64,000 nt of DNA, from positions 7,806,298 through 7,870,297 of the forward strand of contig JACAXG010000024.1 in assembly GCA_018881555.1 (NCBI GenBank), written 5' to 3'. Position numbers and translations under genes: made by a program. Positions 11,601 to 24,444 of the stretch are shown one piece after another. The notes below the pieces were generated by a model that ran no database searches, was not told the DNA's origin, and was given only the letters and a program-made list of their open reading frames with translations. Positions within the stretch are counted from its first letter, which is position 1. Every line of letters begins with the position of its first letter. Source of the stretch: Amblyornis subalaris (taxonomy: Eukaryota; Chordata; Aves; Passeriformes; Ptilonorhynchidae).

Positions 11601-14600
11601 GCTAGATACACTACTCCAGACTTCAACTAGGTAATTACCACCTCCCAAAGTATCAATGAATACTGAAAAATAGAATTAAGTCCAAACTGAGCTTTTCAAA
11701 AGTCTCCATTCATCCTCTCCCCTACATGGACAAATTGCCAGCCGTCACAGGAAGCTTCTGTGTTCCGTCACGCGAAGAGTGTAAATCGTTTAGATATTTA
11801 CCAGTGCTTCCTAAAACTGGAAGCACCCCCCCATAAACTGACCATGCACATTAAAAGACAGACTTGAAGGCTGCAAAGGAGTCAAGTCTGACAAACAAAC
11901 TCACCTGCTCTCCAAATATATTGACATTTTTCATCTCACAGAGCAGTTCCTTTATTTTCCCAAAGATCAGAATTTTTACATTCCAAGAGGTAGTTTTCAG
12001 GATTGCTCTTTAGTTCCTTCCTGAAGAAACATGTTTGAAAATTGATCTTATCTAAGTTATTTCCTTCTCTGACACAGAATATTAATGGAAGTTTGAACAA
12101 TGAATTCAGAGCAGCATGCCTATCACCAAGGGGATGAGGAGTGCCTACAGTTAGACACAAGATATGGAACTTTCCAAACAGCTTTGGAAGGCTGATCTCC
12201 ACAAAGTCTTATATTATTTGTTTACTTTCAATGCCTAGACCTGTGCTTCATTTTATTGAGTGATCAGCCCTGAAGTCTTTCCAGTGGCATTTAATATGCA
12301 TCTCTAATTTTAGTGTCAGACATCAAATCTACAAGTCTAGCTTGCACAGCACACATCATGAATTTCTGCCTAACTTATTTTTATGCAGTGAAAACATCGT
12401 TTTCCTGAAAAACAATGTAATAGCAAAAGAAAAAAGTACACAGTGAAAATGGTGTGGCATGGTTTTATCCTATGAAAACATAACAGTTCTTTAATATTTA
12501 ACTTTCATAATAACAGCTGAATTAGATACATGCCTCCAGAGACACAAACTGTTCTAAGACTGGCTTCTTCACAGATGGTGGATGCAGAGATTAAGTGACT
12601 GCCTAAAAGTAACACAGGAAGTCTGTGGCAAAGTCAAAAACTGATCCAAGAACTCCCAATTCCTATCCATTGTGAGCACCACAAGGCTATTGTGCCTTCT
12701 GACTTGTGCTATTATTTTGTACCTGTATGAAGTGTTTGCCCTCACCCGGCTTTGTTAAAATTGCTCTGAATACCGTAAGAAAACACCAGCTCTCACTGCC
12801 AACAACCCCCACGTTTGGCCTCACAAGTCCTAACCCCCTCCTCCAAGCTGCGGGGTGGTCCAGGAGCACCTCCCAGCACAGCTGCCAGACACACAGCACT
12901 GACATCCCACCTCTCGCCCGTCCTACGAACAACCCCACAGACCCCCCCACCTCCTCCCAGCCTCCCAAACAACCTCCATTGCAACCTGTTTGCCAAACCT
13001 GCAAATCTGGCAGNGTGGTATGCAAAGTCTCACCTGTCCATTAGTGTCTGGAAGGAACCTGTGGCTCAGGAGCCCCTTTTCTACCCAGTCTGGGAGGCCC
13101 ATGCTCAGCTGGTGCCCAGCAGCTCCAGCTGNAGGAATGAGCTGCTGGTGCTCTCAGAGGGACCTCTGCAAACATATTTTTGCAGAGCTGCAGTTCCAAA
13201 GAAGAAAACCCCAAAGCTTTCACCTTATATTTGGGATAAGTTAGAACATGGAAACAGAAAGACTGTATGGGAGGGATTCAGAAAAATACAACTGGCTGTT
13301 AACGCTCATGTTACTGTGTGTCAGTGGGAAATAAACACCAGGCATGTGCCCTCGAAAGCCTCCCTGATGTGATTTGTCCAGAGCTGCAATACAATCAGAA
13401 ATACAATTGAGGAGTTGCACACCAGTGTGTCTTGGTACTGATCACCACAAAACAGCCACTGCACCTCAGGTTCACATGGGACTGCCTTGCTCAGGGTCTT
13501 CCTAAGCAAAGTCATGGTGTGCCAGAAGCCATCAAATCCAGCTTCTAACAGATCTGCTAAAAATGCTAAGGGAAAATATAAAACATGGAAAACGTTTATA
13601 TGGAGCAATAAATGAATATGGAAGTCTACAGTACATCTAAAATCTAATATTAATCACTATTTTAAAAACAGCAATTTCCGTTTTAAAAGCTCCTTAATTT
13701 TCACAAACACGCATACCTGTGTTTATTGTTCCATATACCAGCTCATCCAGATCTGTTCCTATTAGCCTGATTCCATAACTTACAGTAGATCAAAACCAAA
13801 AAGCTGGATCTTGTCAAAGGATGCCAGACAACTTGTGATTAAAAGATTTCAGGGATGAAGTTTTGTAAGTAACCACGGAAAAGCCACATATTGATCACTT
13901 GAGCTCAGCATTCTCTCTTTCCCAAGGGAAAGGATATAAAAACATGCATCTGTTTACATCAGTTCAAGAGGAAGTGGTAGAAAGAATGACTGTAACAGTG
14001 CCACGTCCAACATTATTTCCTGGTGCTCTCAGCATCTGCTGATGTTTGAAGTGCATCTGCACAAAGTGTACCTTTGCTAAACTTCTCAAAATATATGAAA
14101 TCTCAACTATTTCAGAACAACAAAATCAAAATTAGGTGATAATGGTAAAACCAATGCCACCTTCTCCCTCTCTCTCAGTCCACCTGCAGGAGCCAGCAAA
14201 GCCTATCCAAATTTGTCTTTGAACCTCACCAGCACCAAGGTCAATGTGTTATTCAGTAATCTCAGAAGAACAAAACTTATTTCAGTAATTTCTAATCCCT
14301 GTCTCCAGCTGGGATAGTTCCCATGGAAAACTCAGGAAGCTGTGGAATGGCAATGACAGCAGAGAAGGAAAAGAGGACTACCATCAAAGAGACTTACCCT
14401 ACAGTGATCACTTGCCAATATTAGCATACACATATTCTTTTTAATATAGACAAAGAAATGCCAAGCAAATATTCCCTTCAAACTATTAAGTTATCCCAAT
14501 GGTGATGGTTTTGAAAAAGTAGAATACTTATACTATTCATTAATTTAATTGCACAACATGGAAAACAGGACTGTGATTTTCCTAAAAGGCATAAAGTGGA

Positions 14601-15989
14601 GACAAAGAGGCCTCGTGTGGAGACTTACACTGTTAACTTGATTGGTAATCCCTGGAAGACACTCTGCCATTGGCATATTATCCTCCTGTTCCACAACACA
14701 TTGGACAACTTGCTGACGATTTCTTTCTCTGACAACCTGCTGTTACTCCAGGGTGTGCTGAGCAGCCTCCAGTGTGCTACAGGCTCCAGAAGATGCTTCT
14801 AAATTCCCAGTGCCTTCTAGACCTCAGCAACAATCAAAACAAGAAGTGACAAGATGCTGATCATTTTCCGTAGGGGTTCTGCATTTTAGCAATTCAAAAA
14901 CTGGGTTTGTAATCCCATTCACTTACCTCACCCATAAGACAGGATATTTTTTTCTTTTAGATTTATTTTCATGTAGTGATAGGAGACAGCAGGATGGCAG
15001 TGACTGAAATAGAAGGCATCTGCTTGGCATTCAGTGCCTGATAGTTGCTAATGTTGTGGGTTGTAAAAGTTTAATCTAAAATTTGCCTTAAAAAAAAGAG
15101 GTGAAAAAACAGGTAATAAATAAAAGGAGATATGTGGCTGTGGCAGAGGAACCCTTGGGATCTGGCATTTGGAGAACTATCAGTGGATTTGGCACTCAAG
15201 GAGTAGCAGCACTACTCTTGCCTCCATACCAGCTTCCACCAAATCCTCCCCCCATCTCCAGCACAATCTTCACAGCAACAAGTTGTCCTTGGCATGACCC
15301 ATGTTTCCAGCTAGTAAAGTCCTCCTCTCTTCCCTCCATTCCCTCAGAAGGCATCAGTTTTCTATTTTAAAAACATCAAGTCACCCTATTTCAGCTGCAT
15401 TATAAACAAAGACAAACAAAACAACCCAAAACAGTTTTGTGCGTGTGGAACAAGAAAAAAAAAACACTTCAAACCCAAAGAAGTTTCCAATAAATCACTC
15501 ATTGAAATTCAGGAAGAAAAAACCCCAAAGGGTAAAAATACCCCCACGTATCCAAGTTCTCTGAGGCCATTTCTTTCCCTCATCTGTGTTCCATCATCTT
15601 CTTCCTTATCCAAAAAAGTTGCGGTGTCCGTGGGAGTATGAAAAAACATTGGTGTGACCACCGAAAGGAACTCTCTGTCTGGCAGCAGAAAGCCACGCGT
15701 TATCCCATGTCCAGGAACCCAGCCTTGCTTCGATGGTCATAAATATTCTCTGATGACAAAGCAAAGGGTAGTCATTCAACCAGACTGAATAATACTGTAC
15801 AACCTTGAAAAGCACACTGGGATCTGTGCTCTGTCCCTGGCCACAACCAAGATCCATGGGAAACAACCCCTGATTGGCCTCGTGTATAGGACACCCAGCA
15901 CTGCAACCTCCACATTCAGGGTGATTCAGGCAGGAGTGTTGGACTTCTCTCTTTCAGAGGTCTCAACACACCTGGTGGCCATAACATTT
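8663..15989. other. intergenic, no supported gene
   Basis: No exon of a known family was seen. A pyrimidine-rich block at 12780-13000 produces a long but compositionally trivial open frame (Pro/Ser/Thr-rich, 12815-13372, with two N-derived unknowns). The nested inverted repeat at 10.1 kb is the one distinct element. Confidence 0.55.
10120..10191. repeat. nested inverted repeat (possible hairpin)
   Basis: Arms acactatcaggca (10120-10132) and tgcctgatagtgt (10179-10191) are perfect 13-bp reverse complements separated by 46 bases. Inside the loop, tcttca (10147-10152) pairs with tgaaga (10169-10174). No flanking duplication was recognised. Confidence 0.75.
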
Positions 15990-16135
15990 ATCTGAGGACA
16001 GTGTCATCCAGAGCAGCCCTGGGAGAAGGACTTGGGGGTGCTGGTGGGTGAGAGCTGGACATGTGCTGGCCATGTGCGCTGGGACCCAGAACCTCGCCTG
16101 TGCTGGGCTGAGAGTGATCAGCCTCAACCACACAT
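15990..16135 (+). mobile_element. internal CR1 LINE fragment (ORF2 C-terminal region)
   Basis: The segment cagagcagccctgggagaagg, acttgggggtgctggtgg, gagctggacatg, gtgcgctgggacccagaa corresponds to the stretch of CR1 that lies 5' of the copies ending in the octamer tail. It is truncated at both ends and frame-broken. Confidence 0.65.
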
Positions 16136-19100
16136 CACTGAATGACGCACAAAGGCTGAAGAAAGCACCAAAGCACAGGCTATCTCATTAATGATAGCTA
16201 GTTTATGCTATTAAAGAGTACACAAAAAGTTATGTCACATGTTTAGTTACACTCTGTCTTTGGGAGTTTTCAAAGCTTCACAAAACATTTATACATGAGT
16301 TTTTAAAAGGGAAGAAAAAAAAAGACTCATTAGACCATTAACTTTACACTACACTGAGTAATTAAAGATCTCCTAATTTTCAGGAGAGCGTTATATGACA
16401 TCTTGTTGCATAAATATTCTGCTTGTGCAAGCAGATCTGGAAATGATCAGTAATGTATGTTGTAGTCTTGCTGAAGTTATTGATGAGAAAATTATCTTCA
16501 TAATTAACCTTCCCTTAGTCAGAGGAAAAAAAAAAGATCTCAGTGTAAGTGACTCTGTTCTGCTCGTCTGCCTTTTCACTTCCCAACCCCCAAATTAATA
16601 TATTTACAATGAATAGATATATAATTACTTTATGCTTATCCATATGACTTCTCCTCTTATGGTATCCTTATAAATTAAATTTAATCTTGCCTTTCAAGGT
16701 AGATACAAGTAATAAAACCAACCTGTTTATTAGTCAGTGCAGTTTGAGAATTATACTCGCATTTCTGCCTTTGAGAACGAGAGGGATTGTTGACACAATG
16801 GAGGCCAAGCATGCATTTATGGTGCATGATATCACCATGGGGCTTACAGAGGCAGTTTACTTATTCCACAGATGACTGCCACAAGAGAATGTAATTGCTC
16901 AATAATGTGTCGATTCACCCATGGGAAGCATTTAAGTCATCTGAGACCTGTATTGGGAACTTGCCAGGGACCCCAGCACTACCTCTAATTTGCACGAAAT
17001 GGAGGGATTGTGGCCATCTTCTGCAATAAGGATAAACAGAACAAGGGAGGAAGCTGGGAAGTGCCAAAAAGGCACCCCTTTCTCAGAAAACTGAACACAA
17101 TTACAAGGTGAAAAACTATTTCCCCAGGTTCAGGAAATAAAACGTGTAAGAGTAAAAGCTTCCAAGGAGACGAGTCAACATCAGTGTGGTACACTCCAGC
17201 ACACAAGATGATCAGCATCAAGGAGAAATTACCTCACCAAGAATTAAAAGCTCAGAAATAGATGCAACACCTGACTAAAAAACTAACTATGGACAATGGA
17301 ATCCTTGTACCATTGGCACCATGGCTTTATTTTTTCACTCATGAATCAAGTTAAAGTGAAACATCCGAGTGATGGAATACTAGCGTGAGGTAAATAACAA
17401 CCAATGCTCACTGAACACTGCAAATCAAGTAGCACAGTGTAGGATCAGCTTAATAAATCAGAATATTTTCCATACTTCTCAAGAATTCAAGGGTCATAGG
17501 ATGAGATTCAGCTTGGTGGATGCCTGCTTTTAAGCTGGATTACTTCCATTTTGAGAACGCCGTCCAAATGCTTTAGTTCAGGTACATGAAAATATGTGAG
17601 TGCATGAAAGCCTTGGTAAGGCATTTATCACTGGAAGCTTCGGGAAGTTTTTCAAGCCAATGGAAATTGTAACCCTCTTCAACAAGACTCATAATAATGT
17701 AAAGAGATCCTGCAGTTAAGGTGAGAATGACCAGAGTCCCCACTGGCTCAGGCAAAACAGGAATTTACAGCCTTTCCCAGCATCCTATTGAAGAATCTTT
17801 CATGAATTTTCCAAATGGTTTATGGGATGTTTTCTGTTCGTCTTTCATCAAGACAGACCTCAGAAGAACCTGTCCCCTCTTAGCGCAAAAGGGTTCAGCC
17901 CCCAACCCCACAATGAGTCAAAGGATCTTATTCATGGACATCCACTGTGCCGTGTTTCAATCTAGTCCTGCCCGCCAGCCCTCCCTCCACTTCTCCCTCC
18001 CACCCTGATCTGATTTTTCCCATTTCAAACGAGATTTAGAAGTCTGCCCGATGGCAGGTGGGTGGAGGCACTCCAGATACTATGTTTGTTGGTAGCCCAG
18101 CAGTTATTTGTGGTTGACTTTTTTGGTTGCCCACAGGAATTTCCAGGGTGGTGTAAACAGACAGATGTGGGTTCCTTTCTGCTATATAGATCACACCATA
18201 GAGAGATATCAAAGGAAAAAACCAAACCCATGAATAATGCACTAGTGGGAGCATTTGAAGCTCTGAACTTTAAAGACTGGTCTCTGAATTTATTGGTTTA
18301 ATTGGTGGGTATGGACATTCAGGCCACCAGATAGCTTTTGAAATCAAAACATCACTGAAAGGTTTCCTGAATATTTAGAAGTCTATACAAAATATAAGTG
18401 GGCTCAAGTACTGGCAAACTCTAAGCTGTTCCCACCCTGACAGCACTGCCCTAATCTTACATGCTAAAATTGTTCTTTCCTTCTTTCCCTCAGTAGCACA
18501 GCGCTTTTAATTTTTACTTCAGTGAGGCATCTCAACAGCTATTCCATGGCTTGTCACTGCTGTAACATTAGGAAGCTACAGGGGAAGGTTTAAAGGGTAT
18601 GGATTAGTAAAGCTCCAGTGATCTCAGGCTAACTCATACTAGCCAGGAAATTCTGCCCTTTCTTCTCTTTTTTTTTTTTTTTTTGTTTGTTTCTACTGTT
18701 ACCATTATGCAAAAGCTACTTTTGCCATGTGATTTTTGTGTGCCTTGTGCTCTCACAAGAGACACATTGCGGCATTTTTTTACCTTGAGATGAATAACCA
18801 GCCCATGATTAAAATCATGTTAAGTCAACAGTGCAACTTGCTAATCGTTCTTACTCTGGAATTGCCAGCTAAAGCTTGTTTCATCATTTATTTTTCCAGG
18901 AGGATTTGTATACGTTTCTGTCAGTCTATTTTGGAGCATGGCAGGTTACAAAGGCACTTTGATTCATGGCTGGACATGGATTATTTTAAGTAGAAAGAAA
19001 AAGGAGCCTTGGTTTTAACAGCCTTGCACTGTCATCTTGCGGTTGCAGCGCTCAGTTCCTCACCCTTATTTGGAAATGCCTTGAACAAGAATTCGATGTG

Positions 19101-20735
19101 AGCAGGAAGAAATGGTGATTGCCTCACTCCCTGGGCTTCGGTTTGTTTGGAGGCCTCCTTCCTGCCACTCTTGAGACAACAAGACAGACTGACCTTGTCA
19201 ACTGTTTCCACTTCAGTTCTTTCCATCTCCTTCCTTCATGAAAGAGTGACCTCATAAAACCATCATTATTTAGAAGACTTCCTCTCCTCCAGACTTCCAG
19301 CACTTCCACTACGAACACGTGCTCCAAGACAAGTTTTCAAGGCAGTGTTGTGCACAGTCCTCCTTCCCGCCTGAGCTTGAAAGAGGGAACGCTCTGCCAC
19401 TGTCAGCTCCAGGTGAGTAACACATCTGTTACACAACTGAGGCAAATCACTTCCAACATCTTCTTGGCTTTACCCACTTACCTTAACTTGAAAACAGCAA
19501 TCATTTTTGTCACTTTTCCGGACTGCTCAAGATACAAACCAGCATGGGATTCTCCTTGTAGACCTTTCCAAGAGTTTACTTCCTGAACTTGTCCAAAAGA
19601 CAAGACAAAGCCCTGAGCCAGGCTTCCCTTCATCTCCAGTTGTGCTGTTCCCATCCAGAAAGCTGCTCCCCCACCTGCTTCCTTATATCCTCCTGCTGGC
19701 TAAAAAGAAACCGTATTCTGCAAAGATACCCCAAATCCATCCCCTCCCATTAGTCCGGCCTAATCATCCATTAATGAGTGACCAGAAACGAGGAAGTAAG
19801 CCTAACTAGTTACTTGGACGTGCACAGCAGGGTGCTACCCCAACCTAAATCACAGATTCCAAAAGTTGCATCCCTGTCCTCCTCAACACGCAATATTTAA
19901 ATCTCCTATTATACAAAATCTTCCCTACCCTTTTACCAATACCAGGAATCAAAAGATTAAACATGTACATTGTTTCTATTTGTGCTATTCACTTCAGTAA
20001 TTTCTCTCAAGTTAGAGAAAAAAAATCCTCATAAGGCCACTATTGTTACATTCAGTTTCAGCTTCTCTATTTGGTCTGCCAATACCTTGAGGGAAGGATT
20101 ATTTTTACAGAAATCACAGTTACCATTAAGAGTTAGGGGCAAAAAATCAGAAATAGGTTTCTAAGGGACTTAGTTTAGTAGCTGGGGAAAAGCCCCCTGT
20201 ATTTTGATTAGAATTGTGTTANTATTGTTCCCCTGAACTAAATTTAGAGTACAAATAGTGAATTCCCATTTGAATAAAGAATTGTCTTACAGCTTAAAAT
20301 GTTGTAAACCATATTTACTTCAATGGGTTTTTTTTACATGTAAAAATTGTCATGATCTTGCAAACGGATTGCCTCAGGTAAGATTTGTGCATCAACTCAA
20401 AATCTCACTGCCAGTAGAGGGATCCTCTCTAGGCTTTGCAATCCATTAAAGCACTATTCAGAGTCCCTACAAGGGTCATACTTTAAAACTCCTAAAATAC
20501 AAGATATTTAGACAAGATTTTTTTTTCAGCTATAAGGGATTTTAAAGGGTTAGAATTATCTATTTTATCCTCACGCTTTCAAAATGACTATATTTTAATT
20601 TAGCTTCAGAAAAAAACCTTCTTCAGAGATGAAATGCAAAACCAGAGAGAGGATTGCAAAATGATGGGGTGGTATGGAAACTTCGGGAGCTGAGACCTAC
20701 CACCAGTGTGACTGCTGTTATCAAACAAATGGACT
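16136..20735. other. intergenic, no supported gene or repeat
   Basis: Mostly AT-rich sequence with a T17 run. The open frames are all under 100 codons and unrecognised. No WNT7B coding exon, the expected syntenic neighbour, is visible. Confidence 0.55.
18668..18684. repeat. T homopolymer (17)
   Basis: An uninterrupted run of T followed by gtttgtttc. Confidence 0.85.
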
Positions 20736-21120
20736 GAAATCACAGAATCACAGAACCTTAAGGTTGGAAAAGACTGATCTCCACCTTGTCAACCAGACCA
20801 GAGCACTGAGTGCCATGCCCAGTCATTCCTTGGACACCTCCAGGAATGGGGACTCCACTATCTCCCCTTGGAATGCCTGATAACCCTCTCCATGAAGAAA
20901 TTTCTCCTGATGTCCAACCTGAACCTCCCCTAGCGCTGTGTCCCTTGCTGTCCCTTCTTCCCTGGGAGCAGAGCCCAACCCCCTCCTGGCTGTACCCTTC
21001 TTTCAGGGAGTTGTAGAGAGCAAGAAGGTCCCCCCTGAGCCTCCTTTTCTCCAGGCTGAGTGCCCCCAGCTCCCCCAGCTGCTCTCAGTGCTCCAGCCCC
21101 TTCCCCAGCTCTGTTCACTT
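20736..21120 (-). mobile_element. CR1 LINE fragment
   Basis: It starts with the inverted CR1 tail cacagaatcacagaacc...ggttggaaaagactgat. It continues with caaccagaccagagcactgag, tgatgtccaacctgaacctcc, ccctgggagcagagccc and cttttctccaggctgag. The copy is 5'-truncated. It is close in sequence to those at 24445-24850 (opposite orientation) and 59846-60250 (same orientation). Confidence 0.9.
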
Positions 21121-21390
21121 TTCTGGACTCGCAAATGTGAAGAATCTTACTTTTGGCGTGCTTAGCAGAGATGTCAGGAGACTAATCCGACTGATAAAGG
21201 TGGGTGGGAAAGTCCTATCACCAGGTATGGAGATGGCCTTGAAACCAGGGATCGATAACCTGCAGTGAGCAAAGCAAAAGTAAAGGCACATAGGGCCCAG
21301 CTCTGCATGTGGTGCTGTGGGAGCAGGACAAGCTGCCATCTCCCCATAGTCCAGGAACACACATCCCACAAGACNGACAGCACCAAACTC

Positions 21391-21421
21391 AGCTGCTGCT
21401 GCTCCTGCTGCTGCTGCAGGG
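21391..21421. repeat. short CTG/CAG-rich tract
   Basis: Interrupted CTG triplets (ctgctgctgctcctgctgctg). On the minus strand it would read as a glutamine or alanine run, but no supported gene covers it. Confidence 0.6.
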
Positions 21422-21861
21422 CTCCAGGAGCGGGAGGGACCACCTCTGACAGCAGGAGCAGCACACACTAATTCCGTCCTTCCCCTTGCTCTCGGCATTG
21501 CCAGCCCAGCTGATAATTGGCACTAGCTGTGGCCGTGGTTGCTGTGATGTGGCAGCTGTTTGCCAAGAGCTGGACTGAGACCACCAACTCACTTCAGACA
21601 GGCCACTAAACACCCATCTGAGGGTAACCACGAGGTCGCTCACTACTTGGGTTCAATTCAAACTGGGGACTTCGAGGTGAAAAGGCTCCGCATTCAATTA
21701 CCAGTCCCCTGAGTCATCCCATCCANCCTCTATAGTTATTTCAAAGTGCTCTGGTAAGCAGTATCTGAGGACATTACATGTGTTCAAAATGCTAAAAATA
21801 CACGTCTAAGCAGGCAGGGAAAAATCAGATCACTCAAAAGTAAATTTTCCTTTCTCTTTTG

Positions 21862-21898
21862 AAAGAAAATAAAAGAAAAAAAAAAGGAAAAAAATTAT
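21862..21898 (+). repeat. A-rich low-complexity tract
   Basis: The stretch gaaagaaaataaaag is followed by ten A, gg and seven A. Confidence 0.65.
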
Positions 21899-22092
21899 TC
21901 CAACACTTTCAAGTTCCTTTTTTTCTTTTTCCCAGATATTTTTTCCAAACGCTGCTTTACCATTCCAATTAACTTCTTGCAAATATCTTTAGAACATTAA
22001 AGACAGGCTGTTGTTGAAAAAAAAAATATTGTTTTTACCTTTGTATTTTCTAAACAGTTAAACTAGTACTAGAAAGAAGGTGAAAGTACTTT

Positions 22093-22105
22093 GGGGGGGG
22101 GGGGG
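22093..22105 (+). repeat. G homopolymer (13)
   Basis: An uninterrupted G run followed by agaagggtag. Confidence 0.85.
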
Positions 22106-22230
22106 AGAAGGGTAGCAGGAACAAAACAAAACACTAAAAGATGGATTAAAAAGGCCCCACACTGAAAACGACAAGTCCCAGGGATTCCACCCAGGGTTTT
22201 TCAAACCTGCAGATTTGTTTTAAGAGCGAC

Positions 22231-22241
22231 GCTGCCCTCTG
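22231..22241 (-). promoter_or_regulatory. CTCF-like core motif
   Basis: Read on the minus strand, cagagggcagc fits the CTCF core YAGRKGGCRSY at all 11 positions; the flanking CCA part is only partly matched. About 30 bp away (22272-22286) ctccagagggtcacc is a weaker plus-strand match. Binding is inferred from motif only. Confidence 0.35.
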
Positions 22242-22772
22242 GTACCCCAGGATATGGTATTTTCAATGCAGCTCCAGAGGGTCACCAATCTATTTGTGTC
22301 ACCTATCCTGGGATCTGACAACTCTCCCCAGGGGCTCAGTTAAACAAGCCTCCAGTTTTTAAACAAAGTGGATTTTAATTGAGAAGCACCTGTGGTGAGA
22401 GTCTACTGGCATTATTAAAAAGCAAATTTATCACATTGAATCATAGAGGCAGGAGGTGGGGGAGCCAGCAGGGAGGGGGAGTCCACACATACGTCATACC
22501 TGCAACACAGAACCAGTCCTTTCATAAAAAACCCTTGGAGAAATGTGTAGGATTTGACTGCACCCCACAAAGAGTGTTTTTCCCAACAAGCTGTTCCCAG
22601 GGTGCTGAAAAGCTATCATTCATAAAAAATTATTGAGGGGGAAGGAGGTAGCAAAGGGGAGTTCAGGAGGCCAGGGATGCCAGTGGGAGCTGCAGAATGA
22701 GACCCTCTGTAAAGCACGCACCTGTTTGTGGCCACCATAAAAGCTTAACTAGAAAGCTTAAAGTTCTAAACT

Positions 22773-22804
22773 GGGGGGGGGTGGAAGAAAGGGGGGAAGA
22801 GGGG
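22773..22804 (+). repeat. G-rich tract with quadruplex potential
   Basis: Runs of 9, 2, 6 and 4 G are separated by short A-rich spacers. The first run can supply two of the four G-tracts needed for an intramolecular quadruplex. Confidence 0.6.
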
Positions 22805-23771
22805 AAACATAATGAAAGCTTGTCCTAATATCAAGATACACTTTAACCCATGGAGTGCAGGCTCACAACGGATGACTGCAATTTTGAGTAAAGCCCTGGC
22901 AATGAGAAATACACAGAACTGAGGAGGAAACTCTTCAGTCACATCTTGGTATCATCAAACAGACATGGGCTTGGGTCAAAGACTGGAATTTATAAATAGA
23001 CCGCTTTATAAAATATGTGGCTAAAACCCTGCTTATTAAACAAAATTTAATGTTGGCCTAGAGAGCAGTTAAGAGGAGGTGCCAAGGTCTGTCTAAATGT
23101 AGTAATCACCAACTCCTGCAAAGAAGAGTTTACAAGGCAAGGAAAAGAGAGTGAAGCCAACAGCTGGACAATACACAAATGTTTACAATGACAAGGAATG
23201 TGCTGTAATGTTAATGACACAATTAGTAAGATCTCTTGGCAATTTCTAACAGTGTTATGCACTCACTTTATCCTCGGTGAGGGGCAAAAGTGATGTGCTC
23301 AAGTCTGTTGGCCCAGCTGAGAAGACCTGACTTTAAGGATGAGACTTTTCATAGGAATCATTCACTAAGGATGCATTTTTACCTCAGGAAGTACCTAGGC
23401 ATTTTCATCCATTACTTCCTTATCAAAGTTTTCCCATTTATTGCACATGCATTATTGCTATATTTTTGTCCTTGTTTATATAAATCAACCTCACTTCTAA
23501 CTAAAAGTAGGCATAGTTGGTGATGAGCAGAAGAAAAACACATGGTGCAGAATAAAGGGGGTAAGGAACAGAAATACCACNCACTTTACATCTCATGTCT
23601 GGGAAAACATGGTTTTTAAAACAGTTTATCAACAATTTCAGGATTTGCTTTATTTCTCTTTTAAAATCACTGCCAAAGTAATAACCTAGCTCTCCCCTGC
23701 CACGGTACCTTGATCTGCAGGGCTTGCTTCAACTTTGTTTTTTCTTTTTAAGANACTGACAACTTAGACTT

Positions 23772-24064
23772 GAATGGCAAGAGACTATTTACAAGAATGT
23801 GACAGGACAAGGAGGAATGGCTTCAAACTGAAAGAGAGTAGGCTTAGATTAGGTATTAGGAAGAAATTCTTCCCTGTGAGGGCGGTGAGGCCCTGGCACA
23901 GGTTGCACAGAGAAGCTGTGGCTGCCGATCCATGGAAGTGTCCAGGGCTAGGATGGACAGGGAACAACCTGGTCTAGTGGAAGGTGTCCCTGCCCATGGC
24001 ACGGGAGTGGAATGAGATGAGCTTTAAGGTCCTTTCCAACCCAAACCATTCTACGATTCTATGA
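23772..24064 (+). mobile_element. CR1 LINE fragment with intact 3' end
   Basis: The landmarks are ggacaaggaggaatggcttc, ttaggaagaaattcttccctg, ctggtctagtggaaggtgtcc and ctttccaacccaaaccattc, ending cattctacgattctatgac. The 3' tail is the tandem octamer of bird CR1 and the 5' end is truncated. Confidence 0.92.
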
Positions 24065-24444
24065 CTGTTTAGATCTCTTTTTCTAGAGATAATATTTTTT
24101 ACTCAGCCTATCTTATATATTCTTCCAACATGCTCTTCCCCTCCTTCACCTTAATTCTTATATATAATATTAACAGCTGAATAGTTCTGTAGCAAATGTA
24201 GCTAACTTCCTCCACAGTTAATAGAGGTGGAGGAGCAGCAAACCGATTCTTCTCCCCTAACTCCCTCCCTGACAAAAAAGCCCATGTACACTAGTTCCAT
24301 GATCTGTGAGAAAAGTATCAACACAGAACATGCTAATCCTCAGTGCTAAACTAATTCCTACTCACAGTTGTTCAAATACATTCAAAACAAGCAGTATATG
24401 TAGGATTTATCATGAAAGTCCAGTGCTTTCACAAGCAGTCATTT

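Noticed and set aside
21115..21498. Minus-strand 127-codon frame with alanine and glutamine runs
   Set aside because: It is produced by the short CTG-rich tract beside a CR1 copy, includes an N and has no splice or homology support.
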